NCBI GenBank assembly: GCA_014218235.1
Contig: CM024757.1
Coordinates: forward strand, 149,061,371-149,125,370
Origin: Colocasia esculenta
Taxonomy: Eukaryota; Streptophyta; Magnoliopsida; Alismatales; Araceae
DNA: 64,000 nt
Reading direction: 5' to 3'
Positions 42,600-54,667 of the stretch are shown here, in pieces. The number at the start of each line of letters is the position of its first letter. Positions within the stretch are counted from its first letter, which is position 1. A program made the translations under genes and the position numbers. Under the pieces are notes generated by a model. It saw nothing but the letters and a program-made list of their open reading frames with translations, made no database searches and was not told the origin of the DNA.

Positions 42600-43225
42600 C
42601 GGTGTCGCCGACCTCTTATGAGCCGCCTTCTTCTCTTCCATGTACTGGTCCATCTCGCTCTCCTATCTACAAGCCGCGCTAAGAGCCTCGTCTAAAGTCC
42701 AGTGATCGAAAGCCACCAATCTAGTCCTGAGTGATGGTCTGAGCCCCATCACAAACTTCTTGGCCTTCCTACGCTCATCTGCAAATCTAGCCTCGTACAT
42801 GGGACCCTGTGTAAGAGAAAGAAACTCATGTTCCATCTTGTCCTTGACATGCTCGGGGATGAACTTGGCCTTAAAGAGTCTGGTGAACTTGGCCCAAGTC
42901 ACCTCTAATGCCCCATCCTCGTACCAGGTACGTAGCATAGAGGCCCACCAAACATCAGCTCTCTCCTACAAGATACAACAAATAAGCACCAACTAACTAA
43001 AACACCCACATGCAAGAACATATACTCTAAGTACCTATAGCATGTAGGTCGCCAAGCTCACTTTATCCTTTTCCGCACACCTTATAGCATGGAAGATCTT
43101 CTCTACCTCTATCAACCAACTCTCTGCCAGAAAGGGCTGACTCTCCCCCTTAAAAGGAGGTGAAAACATCTTCTTAAATCGCTCTATGATGGACGGACCA
43201 CCATGTCCAACCTCCTGAGGGATTA

Positions 43226-43294
<69 letters not shown>

Positions 43295-43572
43295 ATGAAA
43301 TACAATATGTGAGCAATCATTCAACCACAAAACATACTACTCCCACTTGACAACGCCAGCATGTGCCTGCAACTAGGCCTATAATGCGGCCTGGGTCTGT
43401 GCCTGCATCTGCATCGCCTGGACCAGGCCTTGCATGAACACGCCATAGTCCACTGGTGGTGGTGGTGGTAACACAGTGGGACCCTAGTGTGCTGGGGCCT
43501 GCTACTCGCCCCTCTCCTCCCACCTCTGCTCGTCCTCCCGAATCTGAGCACTGTGCATACCACAGCTCACCA
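42600..43572 (-). pseudogene. gag: gypsy-2 gag with (Gln-Ala) repeat expansion
   Basis: An ATG at 43572 opens MVSCGMHSAQIREDEQRWEE, soon followed by a stop. The hexanucleotide tract at 43226-43294 encodes repeated Gln-Ala. After it come IIERFKKMFSPPFKGESQPF, WLIEVEKIFHAIRCAEKDK, WYEDGALEVTWAKFTRLF, FLSLTQGPMYEARFADERRK and FVMGLRPSLRTRL. That is a gypsy capsid domain. It is broken in several places, including around 42940-43035, where intron-like DNA lies. Confidence 0.8.
43226..43294. repeat. gagcct hexanucleotide microsatellite in gypsy-2 gag
   Basis: About 11.5 perfect copies of gagcct (69 bases), read on the minus strand as alternating Gln and Ala codons. It lies in frame in the gag N-terminal region. 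Confidence 0.92.
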
Positions 43573-43742
43573 TTACCTGTAAAATAAATATCTCAATTAG
43601 GATCTAAGCTCTTTAGTACTAACCATTTTATTAACTATCTTTAATTCATTATTAGATGTTTTTCACATATATGGATTGATTCTATAAAAACTTTGGAATA
43701 TTGTGTAGATGATGGCTTATTTATGTACAATCTCAACGTGTT

Positions 43743-43754
43743 GCTTTAATACTA
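43743..43754 (-). promoter_or_regulatory. Decayed tRNA-Met primer site, gypsy-2
   Basis: gctttaatacta against the expected gctctgatacca: nine of twelve bases match and all three differences are C to T or G to A. It lies six bases from the LTR end at 43760. Confidence 0.6.
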
Positions 43755-43759
43755 ATCTC

Positions 43760-46389
43760 TGTAACGACCCCTTTTATACCTGTACAACTATACCAATCCA
43801 CATCAATATAAAGTGTGCCGTAACAGTGGGACATATACCCAACACAACATAGTAGGTAGTGATGTACACAAATAACAAAAGAAAGTACAGTAGAAAAATA
43901 AGTAACTCTTCTTCCATCATCACCACACACATCCCACAATTTATATAGTAGGAAAATAAATATGCCAAGTCCACAATAATCAAGTCCATAAGTCCATATC
44001 ACAATAACATCATCTCACGTACTAAGTAAAAGAAACGTACAAGCTATATAAATAGCTCTCCAGTCTCGGCTACTCCTCTCGCTCGGAGTCGCTCCTCGCT
44101 ATCTCCTCCTCTATCTCCGGAATACCTGTCTCACTTGTGTAGTTAAGCAAGGATGAGTCTTCACAAAAGACTCAGCAAGCAACGTATTGGTCACATCCAA
44201 ACACTTACCACATACATTCTACACAGTTATAATTCATTAAGCAAATTATCACATGATTCATGTAACTATCGTCAAGTATTAAATGAACAAGTTTAATATG
44301 CTAACTACACATGAATTTTATATAGCACATGGTATTTAACATATCTCATAATATAGCATATTTCCAAATATGCTAATCATGAAACCTAGCACATAACTAC
44401 TAGAGATACTAGCATGATACCTATCACATTCAATATAATCATATGTCACAAACTCTACCTTTTGCTTGCTGTTTTAATATAAACATAACATATTCACATG
44501 GTTACATATTTTTACACATTAGAGCACTTTAGCACATCACTTTCACATGATCACATTACGCACTCACACTTAGTTCCACAACTTTACAGATCTTTTTTGC
44601 CGTGACACATAGTCTAAACCACCATAAAGAAGGACAGTATCACACACATATCACATACCCGTCACCTAGGCAATATAGTGAGGAATCTTGGTAACTGCGC
44701 AAAACCAGGAGAAGCACTCTCCACCCTAACTAGTGGTACTTGTCAACCTCTAAAATTTCATCCTGATTCCCACATGATATCACATACACATTGAGCCTTC
44801 CCATAGGAACTTTTCCATAGTACGGCTCCACAGGCTTCTATGGTAGCAATGTCAATATTCGGCACATTAATCACTTAATCACATTAATCACTTTGATCAC
44901 ATGTTTAACACAATTCTCATGCATTTAATGGTCCATTCACATGCTTATGATTCAACACATGTTTCAGATTACAGAAGTGATCAATAATAACAAACAATTT
45001 TAATACATGCTTAATAGAGCCTAATCATGGTGCTAATCATCAGAAAACACTTCTTTTAACTAATCGTGCTTACATGGTCATCAAAGACTTATAACTGGAA
45101 ACAATGGTTGTGGATATCAAAACATGCTCAAATTTTAACCATAGATCATATACATGGAACATATTAGATTTCTAATTTTTCAAAATTTTAGCAACATCAT
45201 ATCTATTTTTAACATTTAAAATATATTTTAGGCAATTAACAAGATAATTTTACTAAAACTTGTATAATAGAGAACTGGCAATTCTTTCTATCGAAAAACA
45301 TGTTCACAAGAACTCTAAGTCCAAGGAAAAATACTGAGACAATGATACACGACATACTTAATTTTTCTTGGATTAACCTAATATGGCATGCTCATTTACT
45401 CATGACAGAAATTCCTAAATATTACAAATATGATCAGAAAAATATCAAAAGTTCATGACAAGGAAAAAATTCTAGAACCCATTTGTACATTCAAACCCCG
45501 AATAGTCACAACACATATGCTAAAACACACTTCTGAAAAAAAAAAACTGAAGAACTTAACGGCTAGGTCACTACCGTCAAGAGTGGTTAACGACACAATC
45601 AATTATCATTAACTCAAGAACATGATGGCAAGGTTTTTGTTGTCAACTCCCTCTTTGCAAAAAGTGCAGATCGAAACCAAAAGAAAAGAGAATTTGGGGG
45701 TCCAAGACATGAGACAAAATTCATTAAAAATCGTAAAAGCCTAGGTGAGAGGCATAGGATGAAACCCCTAAGTTACTTACCTCTGAAAAACTCCCTGAAG
45801 ATCAAATTTAGGCGATGAAACCCTCCTAGGCCAAGCCAAATAGGTGATCTTCAGTTGCTTGATTTGACCTCCACACCGTAGTAGATGATCTCCCCACGTT
45901 TGGAGAACCTCCTCACATTTGGTAGAGCCTTCCTCTTACCCAAGAATGCCAAGGCAACCTCTGGTTCGCCAGATCTATTACCTCTAAAACCTCCCATTTT
46001 CTCTCTCCGAACTTAAAACCCTAGCTGAGTAAAAAGTCCTCCCTTTATAGAAATGATCTAGTTTTAAAGAGGTTTGAGTCATGGTCATGGTAGGAAAGGG
46101 AATCCCAACCCATTTGGTGTTTCCATGTTCATCCATAAAGAAATCGAAATGGATTCTGGGAAAGAAACCCAAACAGAGATGGAGTTGTTGACGTCAAAGT
46201 GACTGCCATTAATATGAAGTAAACGACAATTGATCATGCCATTAACATCCTCCATTCGGACAGTAAATGGCATATAATGTGTTGTCAACATGCAATTTTC
46301 ATCACATGATGTTGACGTTAAGAAGAAATTCGGCTTGCAATTAAACATAACATCAAGTGATAAAATGCACAGAAAACTAGAGCCTTACA
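43760..46389 (-). repeat. gypsy-2 5' LTR
   Basis: It begins TGTAACGACCCC and ends gagccttaca on the plus strand, about 2.63 kb. It contains the chromovirus-type block gactcagcaagcaac near 44168. Two decayed box clusters are present: 45555-45640 (aacggctag, accgtcaag, ttaacgac) and 46185-46325 (ttgacgtcaa, ctgccattaa, aaacgacaa, atgccattaac, aatggcat, gttgtcaac, gttgacgtta). Most departures from the gypsy-1 boxes are CpG to TpG/CpA. No second LTR is in the window. Confidence 0.65.
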
Positions 46390-46739
46390 AGCTTGGTATG
46401 TCCATAGTCGATGAGTTAAGTGAAACATTATGGATATAATGACTCACTTAGTCAGACGTGGTTCTACTGGGTGGAATTGATAGCCAACTCAGTATTGGGT
46501 CTAGAGGGTCACACACATAAGGTAGAATAATGCAATGATAGAGAATTGGATAAGAGTTGTCCAATAGTTACGTTTATGACCTGGAATGAAGATAAGATAG
46601 TTTTTCACCAAGATGGTCCTAGCGACAAGATCGACTATTGCCAGGATGGTCCATATGACAGGGTTGATTATTGCTGGGATGTCGACAGTGTTGATTGTTT
46701 CGAGGATAGTCTTAGCGATAGGAACCTATGTCGTCAAGA

Positions 46740-47116
46740 TTGCTTGCCAACACACTATCTTACCATCATGACATTTTATCCAAGTGTCAGTCTCTTCACG
46801 TCTCTATTTGTCATGTATTTAGGGAGGCCAATCAGGTTGCGGATGCTCTTGCTAACTTTGGTTGCTCTTCTCCACATTCTTGTAATTTCTGGTCTTCTTG
46901 GGCTGATCTCCCCCCTTCTGTAAAGGGACCCTGCCGTCTTGATAAGGCAGGGTTCCCTTCCATCAGGCCCTAAGACCTTTTGTGTTCTTTTGATTATCGC
47001 TATTATTAATAAAATTTCCCTGGGAGTTGTGTGGTGGTGGAGTGGTAACCTCATCCCTTCTCTGAGGGGGTGAGCACTCTCCCTCTACCTCTTCTAGGTA
47101 TTCACAAAAAAAAAAA
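46740..47116 (+). mobile_element. 5'-truncated L1 LINE: RNase H C-terminus, 3' UTR and poly(A)
   Basis: The plus frame reads YHHDILSKCQSLHVSICHVF, then REANQVADALANFG, the conserved end of the RNase H domain of plant L1 elements, with a stop at 46971-46973. A 3' UTR of about 130 bases ends in eleven A (47106-47116). Everything upstream of the RNase H end is missing, as expected from incomplete reverse transcription. I see no clear target duplication. Confidence 0.8.
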
Positions 47117-47189
47117 GAATGTGTTTTGGGCTGTACACACCATGGGACACACGATGTGCACACTGTGTGGCAGTTGGTAAGCTGCCCTC

Positions 47190-47197
47190 TATATAAA
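47190..47197 (+). promoter_or_regulatory. TATA box of family D LTR copy 1
   Basis: TATATAAA in gccctctatataaatgaggg, followed by a leader-like region. It suits the promoter of this LTR family. Confidence 0.45.
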
Positions 47198-47609
47198 TGA
47201 GGGGGTCTATGAAGAGCTACAAGCTGATTCATGGACACCACCCACTCTCCTCCTTTTTCTCTCTCCCGTTCTCTTCCAAGGTGAGAAGATAATGAAAGAG
47301 AGTCGAGTGCTGCTACATGGAGTTGCACCTAGTCAAAGGGGAGATGAGACACCATTGCAAGGAGGAGCCATACATTATCGCCGAGGACCTCCGTGTAGAT
47401 ACCACTAGAGGGAGGTCATAAGAGATTCTTCATCTAAGGACCATTTTTGCACTTAAGGAGATCTACGAACTCCCCTAGGTGAGAATGTCTCACCCTTGAA
47501 TCGTCTACATGTAGTTTCATGCCCTAGGCATTATCCCAACCTGATAACAAGGTGTGTAAAAATCATTTTATTTTAAATTTCATTCTGCTACCCATTTGAT
47601 GCTTTGAGA

Positions 47610-48302
47610 CAATTGCCATCATGGGGGCATGATGGAGGTGACATTGGAGGAGGGATCTATCCATTTTGACATTGGCTCTTGTCAAATTGTAGGGAGAGAG
47701 GGGGGAGGGAGGAGAAGAGAGAAGGGAATGACAAAGGATGGGTCTCCCCTTCTATTGTGTTGCAAGTTATACTACTGCTCTTTATGTGATTTTGAGTGAT
47801 TAACAAAATATTATCTTTGATTTACAAACATTTATTATTTGCTTAACTAGCTATCATTTGTTTGATTTATGATCAAAAGTCTTTTCGGTACCATTGACTA
47901 TGTTTGGAACGAGTTTAATCGATCTAGTAAAAGCTATGTTTTCATTGAATAGTGATTTGTGCTCAAAAGAGTTCAATTTTTCTATAAGTCTACAAGATAG
48001 AACATTCATTAATAAATCTATGGCATCGAAAAGTTTCTAAGTCTCAGAAAGCACTTTTGTATCAATCAATGTTTTCTTTGAAAAATCGATTAAGTTTCAC
48101 TTGTAAGTTTTGCTAGTTATGAGTGCCCTGCAAGCCAACTCACACTAGTGATAGCACTTGTAATCTTGTACTAATCTCTTTTGGTAATAATATTAATGAC
48201 ATTTTCTCACTTTATATTACATCCATGAGATGATGTTTATATTGTGATGTCTATGGGTCTGTTCAATGGGAATTAGATCATGATGAGATCTTGATAATAA
48301 GA
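47610..48302. other. AT-rich DNA between the two family D copies
   Basis: No coding frame or element end is recognised. A purine-rich stretch (gggagagaggggggagggag) lies near 47693. The right end (from about 48220) already reads into the left part of family D copy 2, judged by continuity across the solo LTR. Confidence 0.35.
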
Positions 48303-49616
48303 TCAATTGTAGCTCCCCGGAAAAATTCAGCGATTTAAAATTTTTAAATAAATAGAAAATAGATACTTTTCGTATTATCGGAATGGTAGAACACATGTAC
48401 CACTATCGTACGTGCGAAAACACATTGGAATATTCCATAAAAATTATAAATCAACCCCAAACATTATTCCTAAGTGTTCCACGAAGAAATTCGTACAACG
48501 AAAAAATCCGATTGGCCAAATGTATGTCACAATGTGACTAATTATCCATATTAGGAAACTAAGTCGGAAAACTGTTAACACAGAAATATAACACGAACAT
48601 AAATTAAATAATCATGTTGGAGAGACTTCCAACATCATATATTGACAACCCATTATCGGAGTGGGCCAATGGATCACTTTTGGCCTAAGAATAAAATGGA
48701 GCTATAAAATGCATAGAAATTCGCGGCCCTAATTGAGCTGAAAATAGGAGGAGGTAATTAGGGCAAATCCCAAGGCAATTAGACTTTCTTGGCAATCCAA
48801 TTTCGTGGCTAACCATGGTGAGAGGTTTCCTAAAGCCTCGCCTACTCTATTAGGGTGAGAAATCATCAAAATAAGGAAGGTGGAATGCCAAAACCGCACC
48901 TTGCCTTTCCCTCACCCAATGAGACTTCTAAAACACACTAGAAGCATATATACATGCCATGAAACCCTAGGGGACAAAAATACACATTGTTGGGGTCATG
49001 GGAGGCTGTTCTTGATCACCCAAAGGGGGAGGAAACCGCCCCAACTCGGAGCTTCTTCTCTGCTGCGTTTTGCATCAACCTGTGCAGAAAGCTCTTCTTG
49101 GAGTCGAGCAAAGGTAAGCCAAACCCTAACCAAATATTGCAAGGCTTATACCCCTGGAAAGAGGGTCGAGTCTAGTTCCTAATCCCACTGGTTTGTCTAT
49201 TTTTCATCCAGTAGATCGAGAGTATTAAGCGTTCTCCGACAAGTGGTCTGAACGAGGACTATCTGGACAATGAGACTTCTTTAACCTAAAAGGTAGGTGA
49301 TCTCGGGCCAAATCTTATAAAATCATATACCAATGTGTAGAGTATCGAGTCTACTTTCATGTCCAAGTGGTTTCATCGAATTTCATTGAGTACATCTTGA
49401 GTTATAAGCGTTTTGCCAAAGTCGCGCATGTTAATGATGTTTTATGTTCATGTTGATTTCTCGCGCACCCGAGGCTGATTTTAATGATTTCAAAACCATA
49501 TTTCTCTTATATTCCATGTTCCCAACAAGTTTCATGTTGACACGTTTGTCCCAAGTGCCCTAGATTATAAGTTATAAGCGTTTCATGAGTCGTGTGCTGT
49601 TTTCTCCATTTTCGGG

Positions 49617-49915
49617 CAAGAACCCAAAACGCGACGGGACCAGGCGACACGTTTTGCACGCATGTGAATCGCGACCGTTCCCTACGTCACAATTTAGAGC
49701 ACACCCTGTACGGCTTTGGTGCCTCAAATTGTGGGTGGCATGGTTTTCAGCGCCTGCTTGAAATGCGACGGGGACCCCCGTCGCAATTCATCTCGTTTTC
49801 CCGCCCAAGTTTTTCAGGTGATTTTTATATTAATATTTTAAATGCATTTCATGAACGCGACGGGGTAGCCTGTCGCGATTCAAGAATAAAGGCAACGGCA
49901 AAGGCTGTCGTGATT
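49617..49915. repeat. GCGACGGG / CCCGTCGC box cluster in the solo LTR
   Basis: The boxes are cgcgacggg, ggcgacac, atcgcgaccg, tgcgacgggg, cccgtcgcaa, acgcgacgggg, tgtcgcgatt, aacggcaaa and tgtcgtgatt. GCGACGGGG at 49765-49773 and CCCCGTCGC at 49776-49784 form a 9-bp stem with a 2-base gap. Boxes in both orientations alternate, as in the other LTR families but with a different core. Confidence 0.75.
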
Positions 49916-50730
49916 TGAATTCTTCACAGTTGGTCATGTTTCGACTGTACACGGCGTTATGAAAGGCGTCGACTGTGTCCGACACAGATTTCTAGGCCTA
50001 CTCGAGACCTGTTTTTACAGTGTTTAATGTTAGTCATGCATGATATGTTCTTAAGATGCATTGTATAGTCTGTCTAATGACCTAAAAGCCAGCAACCCAT
50101 GTTAAAGACATAACAATGTGAAGACGATTCTAATTGTTCACTAATGCTATAATCTACTCTTGCAAACTATTGATTGAATCATCTATTTGTTCTAGCTTGT
50201 TAAAGTGATTAATTGCTATCTTAAAATATTGCAAACCATGTTTAGTTAATTGCATAGTTCTACCTCATGTTAATTGTTTTTCCGCAAGATTGAAACCGAT
50301 GGATTGTGGATTGAGATACGTACATCACTACACACTTGCACTCATAGGCAGCCCTTTCTTGGGGAATTGGAAACTCTATGTTAGTCATTCTATATCGAAA
50401 AACAAGTGACATTTTCTCTAAGACCTCTGTAAATCTCCGTACTCCATGGATTCCCTCATGGAGACCGAGTTGGTTGTACCTTTGAAGTTCCTTGGAGATA
50501 GCATGCACTTCCTGTATCATCTTGTTCTCGTGAGTGTGATTTGAAGGATTGAACTTAAACCATTAAAGTAAAGAGATAACTAAAGTGTAAATTGCACCAT
50601 TATGCTGCCAAACTTCAATCTTGACCATTGCTATCATGTTCACATAACGTGTTATGCTTGAAATCATTATTGACATGACACCCTTTATAAGACATCAAAC
50701 CATTGTTATTGAAATGATAGTCTCGATCTA

Positions 50731-51183
50731 CTAGTGAGAATTGTCCAATGACATGATCGTACTTATGTTCTCGGGCATCCTGACATGACATTCTTGAACT
50801 CTTGAAAGTACACTCTTTGGACCCTTTGAGATGCTGTGGCTCCTACTGTCTTGTACTGTTCTTAACTGTCTAGGGCACGAAGAGTGTCCGAGGGCTTCAA
50901 TCTAGTCCTGGGGACAGAGAGCGCCCGAAAATACCTACAGGGGCTAACGACGGTGTCTAGTGAGAATTGTCCCATGACATGATCGTACTTATGTTCTCGG
51001 GCATCCTGACATGACATTCTTGAACTCTTGAAAGTACACTCTTTGGACCCTTTGAGATGCTGTGGCTCCTACTGTCTTGTACTGTTCTTAACTGTCTAGG
51101 GCACGAAGAGTGTCCGAGGGGCTTCAATCTAGTCCTGGGGACAGAGAGCGCCCGAAAATACCTACAGGGGCTAACGACGGTGT
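50731..51183 (+). repeat. 226-bp tandem duplication in the solo LTR
   Basis: Copy 1 is 50731-50956 and copy 2 is 50957-51183. Both start ctagtgagaattgtcc and end gctaacgacggtgt. They differ by one substitution near the start and one extra G. Confidence 0.93.
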
Positions 51184-51980
51184 CTACATTTGCACCAGTT
51201 CTGACTGACTGTTCTGAATTAGCTAGACATCTGACTGTTATACTGTTACTGTTAGTCTGTTAGTTAGACGTACTGCATTGTTACTACACTACCATTGACT
51301 TTTACTGAACTATTACTATCCTGTTATTGAACGGCTACTGTCATACTCTCCTATTGCACTGCTATTGTTGAATTACTGTCACCTGTTATTACTTGAATGA
51401 AGTAAAGTACTTGCTCATCTCGTGAAAAGCACCTTATACCTTGATAGTCTAAATTCTAATGTTTCAATACGTTCCTGTCTGCATGATATTCTGATAGTAC
51501 TTTGTCATCAATTTTTTCGTGTTTATCATTTAGCTTGATTACTCATGCTTGCCTAGTTCTTAAAGCGTTAATCACGTATATTATTGCCCGCACATTGAGA
51601 TATAAATCCTACTGGGCTAGTTTGCTCATACCTGCCTTCTAACATTGTAGGTAGTGGAGATGAGGAGTACATTTGATGATGGGATTTGTGCGCCGAGCGT
51701 GACATACACCATAGAGAGTCATTGTTTAGTTAGTTAGTGAGAGAATAGTCATTATTGTAATTTTGTTTTTATTTGAGAGATAGATTAGACTAGTAGTAGA
51801 GAGTTGTTCTTATTTTGACATTGGAGATTGTAATAATCATTTATGATGAATAAAAGAGTTTGATTATTGAATTATGGGCCCTATTGATATTAGTCATTTG
51901 TCTATGGCTTTTGAAATGCAGGTATGTTCATTGAGGTCCCGATTAAATTCAGCTGCTAAAATCGGGGGCGTGACATCAAT

Positions 51981-52195
51981 TCTCTTTAAACACAGATCCT
52001 AAATATTCATGTTCATAGATTACTCAAGAAGGACATCGAGATAATTGGATAGATCGATGTGTTGTATACCTGTTCGTATGATGGTGGTAGCTGGTCACAT
52101 AACTACTTGTGTGGAGATATAATAGTATGGTGCGGGTTCTCATTAGAGAACGAGTTCATTGAATGATTCACTCTCAGAATGTTGTATGGTTGATG
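51981..52195 (+). repeat. Family D copy 2, left part
   Basis: This piece joins 48302 (across the solo LTR) and 58816 (across the Athila-like element). It shows no gene. Assignment to family D comes from this continuity and not from direct similarity to copy 1, whose corresponding part is missing. Confidence 0.5.
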
Positions 52196-52200
52196 GTACC

Positions 52201-53536
52201 TGATAATGGTGCTGTTATTAATGATAATCATGTTATTTTATTATCTTATGGTCCTTAATTTTACACAAATTCATTATCACTTTATTACAAAAATGATAAT
52301 TGATTAAATCTATTTTGTGTTGTGTTTGTAGGATTAATGAGCCAAGAAATGAAGGTTAATGGGCCAACGAATTTGATTGAGAATAATGAGAGATTCTATT
52401 AAAATATTCTCCATCTATCTTTCTTTCATATTTTTAACACTTTCTCATTTTTAAAATTTTCTCTCCTATTTTCCAAAAATCTCTCTTTCCTTTAATCTCT
52501 CCCCCCTTCCTCTCTTCTCCAACACTTTATAAACTCTCCCTCTCTCTATTTCATGCTAGTATTCTTCCCCCTATCACTTTCTCTCTTCTCCCTCCTGCGA
52601 TCTCCCCTTCCTCCTCTTCTCCTTTCTCTTCTTCTTCCTCTCTCTCTATCTCTTTTGCCCCATTTTTTTCTCTCTTCTCAGCACAGGCCGCCAGGCCCCC
52701 TGCGCGCAGGGCCAGGCCGCCGCGCGCCCCTGCGTGCACCCGCCAGCGCTCCTGCGCGCGCCTGCCCGCGCTTGCCGCTGCCCCTCACGCACCCTGCCGC
52801 CCAGCCTCGCCCGCACGCCCCGCTGCCTCGCCCGCGCGCCCACCTGGCCGCGCCCCAGCACCGCTCGCCCGCGCACCCCGCCTTCGACCGAGGCCGCGAG
52901 CGCTACGTGCATGCTTTTGCATGCACGTAGGGTAGCGCCTCTCAGCGCCCTCTCTCTCCTCTCTCCTCTATCCCCTCTCTCTCCTTTATTCGCTCTCTCT
53001 CCTCTCTCTCTCTCTCACGTAGGCTCTCTCTCTCTTCTCTCTCTTTTCTCTCTTTTCTCTCATCTCTCTTCTCTCTCTTTATGCTATTTCTCTCTCCTCT
53101 CACCCCTCCAGTTAGTTTAGTTTATTTCTACATTATGTTAAACAGTTATATTATTTAAATAATGTTAGTTGTGGTTTGTTAATTATTCCTCCCACTCTCT
53201 CTATTCTGTCCATCTCTCTATCATGTTTCTTTACATTTTGTTTAATTTGGATTAGGTAAGTGTGGTTAAATGATTACTTTCTCTTGCATCTCTCTTTACT
53301 CTACTGTTTATCTCTCTCTCAACCACCCTCTTTAGTTTAGGTTTATTTTGTGCAACTTAGTTTATTCTCACTGCATTATTTTCTTAACTAAAAACTCAAG
53401 GTTTTCAACTATAAAATCTAGTTCTCCGTGGATTCGACTCGGCTCTCACCACTTAACTATTGTCAAAATAATTAGTGTAGGCCGACACTTTTGAGATTGT
53501 TAGTCACGTGTTAAACGATGCATTCGTGGGCTATCA
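52201..53536 (+). repeat. Athila-like 5' LTR
   Basis: It is 1336 bp. A T/C-rich lead is followed by an unusual GC-rich island (52680-52930), a hairpin (52903-52930), CT-repeat runs (52930-53110), then AT-rich sequence. Arg/Pro/Ala-rich frames read through the island and are composition artefacts. Confidence 0.9.
52903..52930. repeat. Perfect 12-bp hairpin in the Athila-like 5' LTR
   Basis: CTACGTGCATGC (52903-52914), loop TTTT, GCATGCACGTAG (52919-52930). In the 3' LTR an 11-bp stem survives (58181-58191 and 58198-58208) with a 6-base loop. It contains the ACGTG core known from plant G-box elements and two GCATGC sites. Confidence 0.9.
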
Positions 53537-54667
53537 ATTTTTGGCGCCGTTGCCGGGGAATTAGATTTTTAGTTTTGATAATCTTGGTTTTTTTTGTATA
53601 TATTCAGGCTAACATTTTCTTTCTTTTTGTAGGTATCAAATAAAAAGTGAAAAATCCTGGAAATTACAAAATTGAAGAATCTGTCAGAAATCTGTCACTG
53701 AAAGGGAGATCTGTAAGTAAAAGGGCTGTTTTGGAAAAAAAAATCCGAAAATTGCACAAACAAAATCATAAAAAAGGTAAGTGAGGTGAGTTTCCTTCTC
53801 TCTCTCACACTTTCTATTTGTTTTACTTTCTAAAAGAATGAGGGATTGCGTTGGAGGTAAGTACCCTTAAAACCCTCTTGATTGAGTTTCTTTTTTTTAG
53901 TTGCCATGTTTAGATAATTCATTAAAAAAATAAAAAAAAATCAATCACTTGAATCCAATAAAAAATGTCATATCAAGATTAGAAACTTTCCATCTTTAGG
54001 GCATGCATCATTTAGACTTTCATCTTTAGGTAAGTTTCTTTTTTGAAAAGTTTCCTTTCTTGTCGAAGATTGTTGGAGGCAAGGTGAGAATCTTAACTTT
54101 CTTGAAAGCATGATCATGCATTGCCATGCTTGCATAGAACCCCTTGCTTGATTTTGTGGTGTGCACATCATTTCTAAAATAATTTAAGGGCAATTTCCAT
54201 AACAAGATAAGGTGGAGATTTGATCACCCTTCCTTAGCCCACAAACCACAACTTTCTGCATCTTTTGCATTCCCAAGCCCAATAAAAGGTAATAGACATT
54301 GAACCTAGGGTTCACAATGAGATTTTGGTCCACGTAGGCCCACTATCAAGTTTTGGAAACTGGTGTCTAAGGCTAGAGGTTAAGTGACAAATACCTAAGC
54401 GGGAAAGTGGTTCTCTAATTAGGTCCCTACGGAAGTAGGGGGAGCCTCCCACTACCCCACCTCTTACCTGGCCAGTAGACATACATGTTAGTGGACTTAG
54501 GTTGGGTTTAAGTCACTTTGTGAGAAAGCTTACTTTTATATCCCAGATCCTAAGGTCATTTAGGTTAATTGTTTGCAACTTATTTGTCTCTGCCTAAAAA
54601 AAATAAAAAATCTAAAATTACAATAAAAAAAGAGAGAAAAAATCTCATCTTTCTCATTCACAATCAT
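53537..54667 (+). other. Primer site and untranslated leader of the Athila-like element
   Basis: After the primer site, A- and T-rich noncoding sequence follows. The block cctaggttcacaatg-like to tgtctaaggctagagg (about 54300-54450) resembles the leaders of Athila elements. No coding frame is present. Confidence 0.55.

Larger units (their letters stand above)
40839..46389 (-). mobile_element. gypsy-2: second Ty3/gypsy element, 5' LTR to RNase H, decayed
   Basis: On the minus strand the order is LTR (46389-43760), decayed primer site (43754-43743), gag, protease, RT and the start of RNase H, cut by copia copy B at 40838. The remaining 3' part is not in the window. All coding parts contain several stops, many explained by C to T or G to A changes. 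It is older than gypsy-1 by appearance. Confidence 0.82.
46390..47609 (+). repeat. LTR-like repeat family D, copy 1 (left end lost to gypsy-2; LINE inside)
   Basis: It shares an ordered set of blocks with 59280-60073: agcttggtayrtccatagtc, gagggt(c/t)acayrca, ggataagagttrtccaatag, gcaaggaggagcc, accrctagagggag, agctcccctaggtgagat and taaatttccttctgct. A TATA motif TATATAAA at 47190-47197 and a short-box array at 46590-46740 also fit an LTR. No primer site or polypurine tract is visible at its right end, so it may be a solo or fragmentary LTR. A LINE fragment splits it at 46740-47116. Confidence 0.6.
48308..51975 (+). mobile_element. Solo gypsy LTR, 3.67 kb, with 5-bp target duplication
   Basis: The ends are TGTAGCTCCCC and GGGGCGTGACA, flanked by TCAAT on both sides (48303-48307 and 51976-51980). 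There is no interior, so it is a solo LTR left by LTR-LTR recombination, or one very long LTR. Features inside: a CpG-rich inverted-box cluster (49617-49915), a 226-bp tandem duplication (50731-51183) and loose ctgttactg repeats (51230-51400). A chromovirus-type block (cctactgggctagtttgctc) lies near 51609. The end resembles 1-683. Confidence 0.88.

Noticed and set aside
46735..47123. LINE target duplication (aagattg before, agaatg after the poly(A))
   Set aside because: Too short and imperfect to support.
47610..48302. Interior of a complete family D retrotransposon between copies 1 and 2
   Set aside because: No primer site, polypurine tract or coding remnant is visible, and the left end of copy 1 is missing.
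52553..53120. Arg/Pro/Ala/Leu-rich frames in the Athila-like LTR (also 57814-58435)
   Set aside because: They are read through a GC-rich island and CT repeats in an LTR; the two LTR copies do not conserve any one frame.
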